This document shows, piece by piece, positions 1 to 7,332 of a DNA stretch of 64,000 bases. The first letter of the stretch is position 1, and the number at the start of each line of letters is the position of its first letter. Source of the stretch: Streptomyces sp. NBC_01463. Its GTDB lineage: Bacteria; Actinomycetota; Actinomycetes; Streptomycetales; Streptomycetaceae. The notes beneath the pieces were generated by a model that saw only the letters and a list, made by a program, of their open reading frames with translations, searched no databases and was not told the origin of the DNA. Location of the stretch: positions 2,542,001 through 2,606,000 of the forward strand of contig CP109468.1 of the NCBI GenBank assembly GCA_036227345.1. The letters are read 5' to 3'. Both the position numbers and the translations under genes were made by a program.

Positions 1-69
1 CATGAACCCGGTGTTGGCGGCAGACAGCGTCGGGGCGTCTGCTGCAAGCGTCGTGATGCCTGGGGGCAT
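1..69 (-). CDS. amtB: Ammonium transporter AmtB, first 23 codons (partial)
   Basis: Only the N-terminus is inside the window: an ATG at 69 followed by an open frame reading MPPGITTLAADAPTLSAANT and running off the edge. A strong GAGGAG ribosome binding site sits 6 nt upstream. The Ala/Thr-rich start leading to an NTGFM-type sequence fits the periplasmic beginning of Streptomyces AmtB, an inner-membrane ammonium channel. The identification rests on three things: this short peptide, the GlnR operator upstream, and its place next to nsdA, where amtB lies in S. coelicolor from memory. In that organism amtB heads amtB-glnK-glnD. The length, channel residues and downstream genes cannot be seen. Confidence 0.75.
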   Translation of the reverse strand, partial: MPPGITTLAADAPTLSAANTGFM

Positions 70-184
70 CGGCGTCTCCTCGTCGTCGGTGCGGCCGCGT
101 GCGGGCGAGTGGGGGTACAACCACGTGCGGGACCACTGGGGAAAAGGTGCGGGCCGTTATGCGCCATGAGATTCGCCCAGCGCC

Positions 185-222
185 GTTTCCGCCGATGCCA
201 CACGATGTTTCGCCACAGTGAC
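185..222 (-). promoter_or_regulatory. GlnR box of the amtB promoter
   Basis: On the minus strand the sequence reads GTCAC, 6 nt, GAAAC, 6 nt, TGGCA, 6 nt, GAAAC. This is the a-b-a-b GlnR architecture (gTnAC-n6-GaAAc repeated at 11-bp steps) with exact spacing. A further GTAAC lies just upstream (238-242), slightly out of register. A possible -10 (CATAAC, 156-161) follows, so a start near 145-150 would give a leader of roughly 80 nt before the amtB ATG. GlnR activates amtB under nitrogen limitation in Streptomyces (established for S. coelicolor). The assignment here is by motif only. Confidence 0.8.
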
Positions 223-451
223 TAAGAGGACTGCCGTGTTACGTCCCCATGAACCGCCCGTGCCGTACCCGCGCTCGGGCCTACTCTGCGGCCGGAGCCG
301 CATACGGTGCGGTTGCGACGCACGGGCAGGGGAACGACCACACGAACCGGCCACGGCGACCACCCGCTGACCTGGCAATCGGGGGAGCCGAAGTCGGTCC
401 GTGCGGGGTGGCCGTCGTGGCCGGGGCAGAGGGTGCCGTCAAGCGCCCTGA

Positions 452-469
452 CCGGCGGATTTCCGCCGG
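452..469. terminator. Candidate hairpin terminator after nsdA
   Basis: A perfect 7-bp stem (CCGGCGG/CCGCCGG) with an ATTT loop lies just past the nsdA stop codon. There is no clear T-run, which is common for actinomycete terminators. The stretch from here to the GlnR box holds no convincing gene. Confidence 0.45.
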
Positions 470-477
470 ACGGGGCT

Positions 478-1953
478 CTAGACCGCTTCGGCGGTCTCGG
501 GCAGCTGCTCGGTGAGGAGATCGGTGAGCCGGGCCACCTCGGGGATGTCCCCGAAGTCCCTGGCCGCGGTGTCGACGGTCTTGCGGAGCCGGGTGTTGAC
601 GCGCTCGGAGCGGACCTTCTTGGCGACGCGCAGGGCCTTCTCGGCCAGCACGGTGGACTGCTCGGGCTCGCGCTTGAGGAGGTGCACGGTGGCGAGGCCG
701 ATGAGGTTGAGCGCGTACGAGCGCTGGTGCTCGTCGTCGTCGCCGAAGAGCTCGACCGCCTTCTGCATGACGGGTTCGGCGAGGGAGGCGTAGGTGGGGC
801 TGCGGCCGGCCACGTAGGCCAGGTCGCGGTAGGAGTGGGAGTTCTCGCCGTTGAGCTCGGCCTCGGAGAAGAAGCGGATCCAGTCGGGCTCGGGCTCGCC
901 GTCGAGACCCGCGTCGAGGAAGGTGTCCTCGGCCATCCGGACCGCCCGCTTGCACTTGCTGGGCTGGCCCATGTTGGCGTAGGCGCGGGCCTCCATCGCA
1001 TACAGCATGGCCTGGGTGCGCGGGGTGGCGCAGTCGCGGCTGCCGTACTGCGCGAGGTGGATCAGTTCGAGTGCGTCGTCGGGGCGGCCGAGGTGGATCA
1101 TCTGCCGGCTCATGCTGGACAGCACGTACGAGCCGAGCGGTTTGTCACCGGCCTCCTTGGAGGCGTGCAGGGCGAGGACGAAGTACTTCTGGGCGGTGGG
1201 CTGGAGGCCTACGTCGTAACTCATCCAGCCCGCCAGCTCGGCCAGTTCGGCCGCGCAGCGGAACAGCCGCTTGGCGGTGGCGGCCGGCTGCGGCTCCTGG
1301 AGCAGGTCGGTGACCTCGTGGAGCTGGCCGACGACGGCCTTGCGGCGCAGTCCGCCGCCGCACTGGGCGTCCCACTGGCGGAACATCGCGGTGGTGGACT
1401 CCAGCAGGTCGAGCTCGGGGCCGGAGAGCCGGGAGGGGCGGCGGGCGGCGGCGTCCGACTCCGGCTCCACCGGCCCGGCGGAGGCGACGGGCACCAGCCA
1501 GCGCTGCATGGGTTCGATGAGGGCGGGTCCGGCGGCGAGGGCGAGCGAGCTGCCGAGGAATCCGCGGCGGGCGAGCATCAGGTCGCTGCGGGAGAACTCG
1601 CTGAGCAGGGCGACCGTCTGCGGTCCGGCCCAGGGCAGGTCGACGCCGGCCACGGAGGGCGCCTGGTGGGCGGCGCGCAGCCCCAGGTCCTCGACGGCGA
1701 CGACGGAGCCGAAGCGCTCCGAGAACAGCTCGGACAGGATGCGCGGAATCGGTTCGCGCGGCTGCTCGCCGTCCAGCCAGCGCCGCACCCGGGAGGTGTC
1801 GGTGCTGATGTGGTGGGCACCCATCTGGCGCGCTCTGCGGTTCACCTGGCGGGCCAGCTCGCCCTTCGACCAGCCGCTGCGCACGAACCAGGATCCCAAT
1901 TGCCCGTTGGGGCGCTTACCGGCATGCGTATCGCCTGCGCCGCTGCCACTCAC
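478..1953 (-). CDS. nsdA: NsdA, negative regulator of sporulation and antibiotic production
   Basis: A 491-residue cytoplasmic protein. Its N-terminus is a helix-turn-helix-like segment (about residues 20-65, with WSKGELARQVNRRARQ and TSRVRRWLDGEQPRE). The rest is an Ala/Leu-rich helical region of TPR type (about 170-490). The frame stays open to an ATG at 2085, but homologues begin at the SGSGAGDTxAGKRPNGQLG segment, so the GTG at 1953 is preferred; a GGGGG tract about 6 nt before it could serve as a weak binding site. In S. coelicolor, nsdA disruption raises actinorhodin output and alters sporulation; the biochemical activity is unknown. It lies between amtB and the prim-pol-like gene, as in S. 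coelicolor. The family assignment is confident; the exact start is less so. Confidence 0.85.
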   Translation of the reverse strand: MSGSGAGDTHAGKRPNGQLGSWFVRSGWSKGELARQVNRRARQMGAHHISTDTSRVRRWLDGEQPREPIPRILSELFSERFGSVVAVEDLGLRAAHQAPSVAGVDLPWAGPQTVALLSEFSRSDLMLARRGFLGSSLALAAGPALIEPMQRWLVPVASAGPVEPESDAAARRPSRLSGPELDLLESTTAMFRQWDAQCGGGLRRKAVVGQLHEVTDLLQEPQPAATAKRLFRCAAELAELAGWMSYDVGLQPTAQKYFVLALHASKEAGDKPLGSYVLSSMSRQMIHLGRPDDALELIHLAQYGSRDCATPRTQAMLYAMEARAYANMGQPSKCKRAVRMAEDTFLDAGLDGEPEPDWIRFFSEAELNGENSHSYRDLAYVAGRSPTYASLAEPVMQKAVELFGDDDEHQRSYALNLIGLATVHLLKREPEQSTVLAEKALRVAKKVRSERVNTRLRKTVDTAARDFGDIPEVARLTDLLTEQLPETAEAV

Positions 1954-2206
1954 TGGAACGCCCCCATCCCGCCGAATACCGTCGCGCGAACCACAAGAAT
2001 GCCGTGAACCGACCCCGTCCGTATGCACGTTGCGCACCATCGAACAGAAAATCGGGTTGCCTCCGGCATACCCACGAGCGCACATACTCCCATGGTTCGT
2101 GTACCGACGGTAATCCTACGATCACCCGTCCGGCGAGGGCGATTGCGGAAACGCCACCATTCGCCACCCCTTCGAATGAACGCCACCACGGCCGGGCGCG
2201 ATTCAC

Positions 2207-2233
2207 TTGACAGACAGCGATCAGCGGTAGGCG
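2207..2233 (+). promoter_or_regulatory. Possible promoter in the nsdA / prim-pol divergent gap
   Basis: The 421-nt gap between nsdA (start 1953) and the next gene (2375) contains a consensus TTGACA at 2207-2212. It is followed, with a short 15-nt spacer, by TAGGCG (2228-2233). On the minus strand a TAGGAT box (around 2115) could serve nsdA but lacks a good -35. No gene-like open frame with a ribosome binding site was found in the gap. Confidence 0.35.
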
Positions 2234-2374
2234 CAGGGATGCATTCAGGGGCGCGCGGAGGAGCGCGCACACCCCGGGGCACGCCCGCACCCGCCCCGAC
2301 CGCAAGGAACGACGGAGCGTCACGGGAGCGCTCCGTTTCGTAACCACCGGCGAGTTGGACCCGTTGGAGGGGGC

Positions 2375-3034
2375 ATGGGCTTCACGATCGGCGGCATCCG
2401 TGAGATGCGATCCGGCTCACGGCGCCGCGGCCGTGCGGCCGAGGGCACCGCGGTGGCCGAGTACACGGGACTGTGGGGCTGGGCGGTGGCGCCGGGAGCG
2501 CGCGCCGCGGACGGCCGCTGCTCGTGCGGGGACACCCGCTGCCCCTCCCCCGGGGCTCATCCGCTGGATTTCGCGCGGGAGGTGCCCGCCGGGGCGACGC
2601 TCGACACGGCGGCGCGCGCGTGGTCCGAGGTGCCGGGCGCCTCGATGCTGCTGCCGGTGGGCCGCAGCTTCGACGTGCTCGACGTCGCCGAGCCGGCCGG
2701 ACGCCGGGCGCTGGTGCGGATGGAACGGATGGGGCTGCCGCTGGGCCCGGTGGCGGTGACCCCGGCCGGCCGGGCGCAGTTCTTCGTCGCGCCGGGCGCG
2801 GCCGCCGAACTCCCCCGGCTGCTCTACCGGATGGGCTGGGACGACGCGGACCTGGACCTGCGGGCCTTCGGCGCCGGCTGCCACATCACCGCACCGCCCT
2901 CGGACCAGGGCGGTCTCGGCCCGGTCCGCTGGCTGCTGCCGCCGGCGCTGGACACCGCGGCGGCACCCCCCGAGGCGCGTCTGCTGCTGGGCACGCTGGC
3001 GTACGTCTGCCACCGGCTGGCCCTCTGCGGCTGA
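2375..3034 (+). CDS. Prim-pol (bifunctional DNA primase/polymerase) domain-like protein
   Basis: A 219-residue protein matching the stand-alone actinobacterial family annotated as bifunctional DNA primase/polymerase N-terminal domain. Visible family features are GLWGWAVAPGAR near residue 33, a Cys-containing RCSCGDTRCPSPGAHP segment (about 47-62), GASMLLPVGRSFDVLDV (about 90-106) and RAQFFVAPGA. There is no helicase domain, unlike phage and plasmid primases, and the acidic residues needed for catalysis are not obvious, so it may not be an active polymerase. The ATG at 2375 is preceded by GGAGGGGG. It converges on ftsY with a strong hairpin between them. The fold family is likely; the function is unknown. 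Confidence 0.7.
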   Translation: MGFTIGGIREMRSGSRRRGRAAEGTAVAEYTGLWGWAVAPGARAADGRCSCGDTRCPSPGAHPLDFAREVPAGATLDTAARAWSEVPGASMLLPVGRSFDVLDVAEPAGRRALVRMERMGLPLGPVAVTPAGRAQFFVAPGAAAELPRLLYRMGWDDADLDLRAFGAGCHITAPPSDQGGLGPVRWLLPPALDTAAAPPEARLLLGTLAYVCHRLALCG

Positions 3035-3058
3035 GCGTCCCGCGGACACCCCCCGAAA

Positions 3059-3105
3059 CGGCGAGGAGCCCGGACACACCGTGGGTGCGTCCGGGCTCCT
3101 CGCCG
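3059..3105. terminator. Bidirectional terminator between the prim-pol-like gene and ftsY
   Basis: A perfect 17-bp inverted repeat (arms 3059-3075 and 3089-3105) encloses a 13-nt loop. It sits between two convergent genes, so it can end transcription from both sides. Confidence 0.85.
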
Positions 3106-3118
3106 TGGCTGCGGGGGT

Positions 3119-4330
3119 TCAGTCCCCGATCAGGGCGTCCACGAACGCCTCCGGCTCGAACGGAGCCAGATCGTCCGGCCCCTCGCCGAGCCCGATCAGC
3201 TTCACCGGTACGCCCAGCTCGCGCTGGACGGCGATGACGATGCCGCCCTTGGCGGTGCCGTCGAGCTTGGTGAGGACGATGCCGGTGATGTCGACGACCT
3301 CGGCGAACACCCGGGCCTGCACCAGGCCGTTCTGCCCGGTGGTGGCGTCGAGGACGAGCAGGATCTCGTCGAGCGGTCCGTGCTTCTCGACGACCCGCTT
3401 GACCTTGCCGAGCTCGTCCATCAGCCCGGTCTTGGTGTGCAGCCGGCCCGCCGTGTCGATGAGGACGACGTCGGCGCCCTCGGCGATGCCCTCCTTCACG
3501 GCGTCGAAGGCGATCGACGCCGGGTCGCCGCCCTCGGGTCCGCGCACGGTGCGGGCACCGACGCGCTCGCCCCAGGTCTGGAGCTGGTCGGCGGCGGCGG
3601 CGCGGAAGGTGTCGGCCGCGCCGAGCACGACGCTGCGGCCGTCGGCCACGAGCACCCGGGCCAGCTTGCCCGTGGTGGTGGTCTTGCCGGTGCCGTTGAC
3701 GCCGACGACCATCACGACGCCGGGGGTGTCGACGCCGCTCTCGGTCTTGACCGCACGGTCGAAGTCGGTGCCGAGCAGGGTGAGGAGTTCCTCGCGCAGC
3801 AGCGCGCGGAGGTCCTCGGGGGTACGGGTGCCGAGGACGCGGACGCGCTCCCGGAGCCGTTCCACCAGCTCCTGGGTGGGGGCGACGCCGACGTCGGCGG
3901 TGAGGAGGGTGTCCTCGATCTCCTCCCAGGTGTCCTCGTCGAGGTTGTCCCGGGACAGGAGCGTGAGCAGCCCCTTGCCGAGGGAGTTCTGTGAGCGGGC
4001 GAGCCGGGCCCGCAGCCGGACCAGACGGCCGGCGGTGGGCTCGGGGACGTCCAGCGCGGGGGCGGCGGGCGCCTCCGGCTCGACGGTCTCCGGGGCCTGC
4101 CCGGCGGCCTCCCCGGCGGGCGGAAGGCCGACCTCCTCGATGGTGCGGCGCGATGCGTCGCGCGGCGTCTCGGCCTCCTCGCCGACATGGGGCTCGGCGG
4201 GAGGAGTGAGGGTCGGCGTGCTCGACGGTGCCGGGGGCAGCTGCTTCTTCTTGCGGCTGCTGACCACGAGCCCGCTGATCACGCCGACCGCGACCAGGGC
4301 GATGACTACAGCAAGGATGACGAATTCCAT
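3119..4330 (-). CDS. ftsY: FtsY, signal recognition particle receptor GTPase
   Basis: A 403-residue SRP receptor that docks SRP-ribosome complexes at the membrane for cotranslational insertion. Its order is an N-terminal membrane helix (MEFVILAVVIALVAVGVISG), a basic patch (SRKKKQ), an acidic Pro/Glu-rich linker to about residue 95, then the NG GTPase domain. Visible motifs are GVNGTGKTTTT (P-loop), DTAGRLHTKTGLM (G3), TKLDGTAKGG (G4) and GLGEGPDDLAPFEPEAF at the C-terminus. The frame extends to an ATG at 4363, but the ATG at 4330 places the membrane helix at the very N-terminus, as in Streptomyces FtsY, and has GGGTGGG upstream. It is complete, with no anomalies. Confidence 0.96.
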   Translation of the reverse strand: MEFVILAVVIALVAVGVISGLVVSSRKKKQLPPAPSSTPTLTPPAEPHVGEEAETPRDASRRTIEEVGLPPAGEAAGQAPETVEPEAPAAPALDVPEPTAGRLVRLRARLARSQNSLGKGLLTLLSRDNLDEDTWEEIEDTLLTADVGVAPTQELVERLRERVRVLGTRTPEDLRALLREELLTLLGTDFDRAVKTESGVDTPGVVMVVGVNGTGKTTTTGKLARVLVADGRSVVLGAADTFRAAAADQLQTWGERVGARTVRGPEGGDPASIAFDAVKEGIAEGADVVLIDTAGRLHTKTGLMDELGKVKRVVEKHGPLDEILLVLDATTGQNGLVQARVFAEVVDITGIVLTKLDGTAKGGIVIAVQRELGVPVKLIGLGEGPDDLAPFEPEAFVDALIGD

Positions 4331-4414
4331 AACCCACCCAGTATCAGTCACGTGCGACGGCAATCGGCGAATGCGCGGGCCGCAGCGGGCTGCGTGCGCG
4401 CCCGACGGGTGGCG

Positions 4415-4705
4415 TCAGGTCACCCAGCCCCGGACGACCTCGGCCCCGGGGGCCAGCCGCAGCCCGGCCCGGGCGAGGAAGTCGTCGAGCTCGATCTCAC
4501 CGAGCAGGGTGTCGTCGTCCCATTCCGTCACGATCTGGTCCGGGTGGTCGAGCCAGGTGTCGGTGTCCGGGCCCTCCTGGCGCTCGACCGAGCCGTTGCC
4601 GTGCCGGTAGCGCAGGTACAGGTACTGGCCGTCGGTCGTCCAGGCGTCCCACTGGGAGGGGCACCCGTAGCAGGTCTGCACCACACGGGCGAGGGTCATC
4701 TCCAC
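4415..4705 (-). CDS. Conserved hypothetical protein, 96 aa
   Basis: A small soluble, acidic protein of unknown function, upstream of ftsY on the same strand. It contains TCYGCPSQWDAWT near the N-terminus (two Cys spaced CxxC) and an aromatic stretch QYLYLRYRHGNGSVE. The GTG at 4705 is chosen because GGAGGACGCC precedes it at good spacing; an in-frame ATG lies two codons later. Its strong codon bias and clean ribosome binding site support a real gene. I do not recognise a named domain. Confidence 0.7.
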   Translation of the reverse strand: MEMTLARVVQTCYGCPSQWDAWTTDGQYLYLRYRHGNGSVERQEGPDTDTWLDHPDQIVTEWDDDTLLGEIELDDFLARAGLRLAPGAEVVRGWVT

Positions 4706-4825
4706 GGCGTCCTCCGCGTCCGGTCCGGTCGGCGTCCACCGCCCGGAGCCCGGTCAGTGTGGCAGTCGGGGGTCGGTGGCGCCTCCGAATTCCGCCGGTC
4801 GTTACGCCCCGTATGCCGGGAAAGG

Positions 4826-4831
4826 TACGAT
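4826..4831 (+). promoter_or_regulatory. -10 box of a probable leaderless promoter for the NCS1 permease
   Basis: TACGAT lies 7 nt before the GTG at 4839, so transcription would begin at or next to the start codon. No Shine-Dalgarno sequence exists in the intervening bases. A weak -35 (TTACGC, 4802-4807) lies 18 nt upstream. Confidence 0.55.
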
Positions 4832-4838
4832 CCTGGCC

Positions 4839-6230
4839 GTGGAGACCCGTGGGCTTGAGCCCGTGCCCGACAGCGAGCGCACCGGCCGGGTCCGGTCCCT
4901 CTTTCCGACCTGGGTCGCGGCCAACATGACGGTGCTGCTGCTGACGATCGGCGCGGGACTCGTCGTCTTCGACCGGCTGGGTTTCTGGCAGGTGCTGGTC
5001 GTCGCGGCCGTGGCACCGGCCGTCTCGTTCGGGATGGTCGGACTGATCTCGGTCGCGGGCCGCGACGGCGGCGCCCCCGGCATGGCCCTGTCCCGCGCCG
5101 TGTTCGGCCAGCGGGGCAACCTGGCGCCCGGGGCGCTGATCTGGGTGGCCCGCTGGGGGTGGGAGACGGTGAACGCGGTCACCGGGTCGTACGCCCTGCT
5201 GGCCGTGCTCGGCCTGCTCTTCGGGGTGCGCAGCACCTCGGCCCTGATCGTGGTGACCCTGTTCGCCTTCGTCTCGGGCAGCTTCCTGCTGTCGGGCCTG
5301 GGCGCCCGGGCCCTGCGGCTGTGCTGCACCTGGTCGGCGTACCTCTTCGGGGGGTTCAGCGTCCTGGTCCTGGTGCACCTGGCCGGGACGACGGCGTGGC
5401 GGGCGGTGCTGGACCGGCCGGCCGGGCCGACGTCGCTGATGATCGCCGGGATCGGCACCCTGGCGGCCGGCGGCATCAGCTGGGCACCCACGGGGCCGGA
5501 CTTCACCCGCTATCTGCCGCGCACCGCGTCGGGCCGGGCGATGGTGGCGGCGACCGTGGGCGGCGCGGGGCTGGTGATCGTGCCGATGGTGCTGATGGGG
5601 GCCGTGATGGCGGTGGGTACGCCGGGGCTCGCCGTCACCCGTGATCCGGTCTCGTTCATCGGCGAACTGCTGCCCGACTGGATCTCCGTTCCTTATCTGG
5701 CCGTCGCCGTGCTCGGCATGGTGCTGATCAACGCGATGTCGATGTATTCGGCCGGATTCACCGCGCAGACCCTGGGATTCACGGTCCCGCGCACCTGGGC
5801 CGTCGGGGTGAATGCCGCGATCAGCCTCTTCCTGGGATCACTGCTGATGCTGGTGGCGAACAGTTTCATCGATTCGTTCATCTCCTTTCTCAATCTGCTC
5901 GCGGTGACGTTCTCGGCGTGGATCGGCGTCTTCGCCGTGGATCTGCTGCGGGGCCGCGACTACGACCCGGCGGCACTGATGGACACCACCGCGACCAGTG
6001 CGTACTGGTACCGCGGCGGATTCGCGTGGAGCGCCGTGGCGGCGTGGGCCACGGGTCTGGTGGTGGGGCTGCTGTTCACCGCCGTGGAGTGGTTCACCGG
6101 CCCGCTCGCCACAACCTGGACCGGGCGCAACGGGCTCGGCTGGGCCGCGACGGTCGTGGTCTCCGGCGGCCTGTACGCGGCGCTGCCGCGGCCCGGGGCA
6201 CGGCGGCGGTCCGCATCCCTACACTTCTGA
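4839..6230 (+). CDS. NCS1-family cytosine/purine-type permease
   Basis: A 463-residue polytopic membrane protein with about twelve hydrophobic segments, of the nucleobase:cation symporter-1 family (CodB/allantoin permease-like). Supporting landmarks are FPTWVAANMTVL in the first helix region, GGAPGMALSRAVFGQRGN in the TM2-3 loop, WGWETVNAV, ISWAPTGPDFTRYLP, and the conserved stretch SMYSAGFTAQTLGF. The substrate cannot be read from sequence; cytosine, purines, allantoin or hydantoins are family possibilities. The GTG at 4839 is chosen because a TACGAT -10 lies 7 nt upstream and the previous in-frame ATG (4776) would lie upstream of that promoter. The oxidoreductase follows 63 nt downstream, possibly cotranscribed. 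Confidence 0.85.
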   Translation: METRGLEPVPDSERTGRVRSLFPTWVAANMTVLLLTIGAGLVVFDRLGFWQVLVVAAVAPAVSFGMVGLISVAGRDGGAPGMALSRAVFGQRGNLAPGALIWVARWGWETVNAVTGSYALLAVLGLLFGVRSTSALIVVTLFAFVSGSFLLSGLGARALRLCCTWSAYLFGGFSVLVLVHLAGTTAWRAVLDRPAGPTSLMIAGIGTLAAGGISWAPTGPDFTRYLPRTASGRAMVAATVGGAGLVIVPMVLMGAVMAVGTPGLAVTRDPVSFIGELLPDWISVPYLAVAVLGMVLINAMSMYSAGFTAQTLGFTVPRTWAVGVNAAISLFLGSLLMLVANSFIDSFISFLNLLAVTFSAWIGVFAVDLLRGRDYDPAALMDTTATSAYWYRGGFAWSAVAAWATGLVVGLLFTAVEWFTGPLATTWTGRNGLGWAATVVVSGGLYAALPRPGARRRSASLHF

Positions 6231-6293
6231 CGCTGCGTCAGCTAAGGTCCGGCCTCGCCCAGCCCGCCAGACAGGACCCAGGGGGACAGCGTC

Positions 6294-7259
6294 ATGGCCT
6301 TCACCGTCGTCCGGTTCAACCTCGTCGATCCGGCAGCCACGCCGGACTCCCTCTCGGCCCGCTACCGAGCGGCGCTGGACATGGCCGCGTACGCGGACGA
6401 GCACGGCGTCGACACCGTGCAGACCGAGGAGCACCACGGGGCCGCCAACTCCTGGCTGCCGTCCCCCTTCACCTTCGCGGGGGCCGTCTTCGGGGCCACC
6501 CGCCGCATCGCGGTCACGGTCTCCGCGGTCATCGGGCCGCTGCACGATCCGCTGCGGCTGGCCGAGGACATCGCGGTGCTCGATCTGCTGAGCGCGGGCC
6601 GGCTGGTGACGGTCGCGGGGATCGGCTACCGGCCGGAGGAGTACGAACGGGCGGGCGTCGAATGGGGCAGGCGCGGACGGCTCCAGGACGAACTGCTGGA
6701 GACGCTGCTGAAGGCGTGGACCGGGGAGCCGTTCGAGTTCCGCGGCCGGACGGTCACGGTCACCCCCCGGCCGTTCACCCGGCCGCATCCGCTGATGCTG
6801 GTGGGCGGCAGCTCACGGGCGGCGGCGCGGCGGGCGGCCCGGCTGGGGCTGCCGCTGTTCCCGAGCGCGCATCTGCCGGAGCTGGAGGCGTACTACCACG
6901 AGCAGCGCGCGGTGCACGGCACGGAGGGCTTCTGCATGATGCCGTCGGCCGAGACGCCGTTGCTGCACGTGTCCGAGGACCCGGACCGGACGTGGGCGGA
7001 GCACGGGGAGCACTTCCTGCACGAGGCGCGTACGTACGCCTCCTGGCAGTCCAAGGACATCCGCTCGGCCGTCCGCTCGGCGGCGACGACGGTGGCGGAA
7101 CTGCGGGACGAGGGCGTCTACCGGATCGTCACCCCGGAGGCGTGCGCGGGCCTCGCCGGGGAGCTGGACAGCCTGGTGCTGCACCCGCTGTGCGGCGGGA
7201 TGCCGGTCGAGGAGGGGTGGCGCAGCCTGCGGTTGTTCTGCGGGGCGACCGGGGGGTGA
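6294..7259 (+). CDS. Luciferase-like (LLM class) flavin-dependent oxidoreductase
   Basis: A 321-residue TIM-barrel flavoprotein of the bacterial luciferase-like family. Landmarks are YADEHGVDTVQTEEHHG (about residues 33-49), the barrel strand AVTVSAVIGPLHDPLRLAEDIAVLD in pieces, SAGRLVTVAGIGYRPEEY (about 99-116), and LMLVGGSS (phosphate/flavin-binding strand, about 166-173). The members use FMN or F420; which one cannot be decided here, although cofC, an F420 gene, lies 25 kb away. The ATG is preceded by AGGGGGACAGCGTC. It follows the permease in the same direction, so a joint catabolic role is possible but inferred. Confidence 0.85.
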   Translation: MAFTVVRFNLVDPAATPDSLSARYRAALDMAAYADEHGVDTVQTEEHHGAANSWLPSPFTFAGAVFGATRRIAVTVSAVIGPLHDPLRLAEDIAVLDLLSAGRLVTVAGIGYRPEEYERAGVEWGRRGRLQDELLETLLKAWTGEPFEFRGRTVTVTPRPFTRPHPLMLVGGSSRAAARRAARLGLPLFPSAHLPELEAYYHEQRAVHGTEGFCMMPSAETPLLHVSEDPDRTWAEHGEHFLHEARTYASWQSKDIRSAVRSAATTVAELRDEGVYRIVTPEACAGLAGELDSLVLHPLCGGMPVEEGWRSLRLFCGATGG

Positions 7260-7265
7260 GACGCG

Positions 7266-7305
7266 CGTACGGCCCCGGTTCGCGGATGCGGGCCGGGGCC
7301 GTACG
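7266..7305. terminator. Convergent terminator, oxidoreductase / glcP
   Basis: A perfect 13-bp stem (CGTACGGCCCCGG and its complement, 7266-7278 and 7293-7305) with a 14-nt loop lies between two convergent genes. Confidence 0.8.
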
Positions 7306-7332
7306 ACGTCGAGGAGAGCGGGGCAGCGGGGG

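Noticed and set aside
307..2007. Plus-strand open frame of about 560 codons opposite nsdA
   Set aside because: Antisense to a recognised gene, low-complexity Gly/Leu/Glu translation, no family features.
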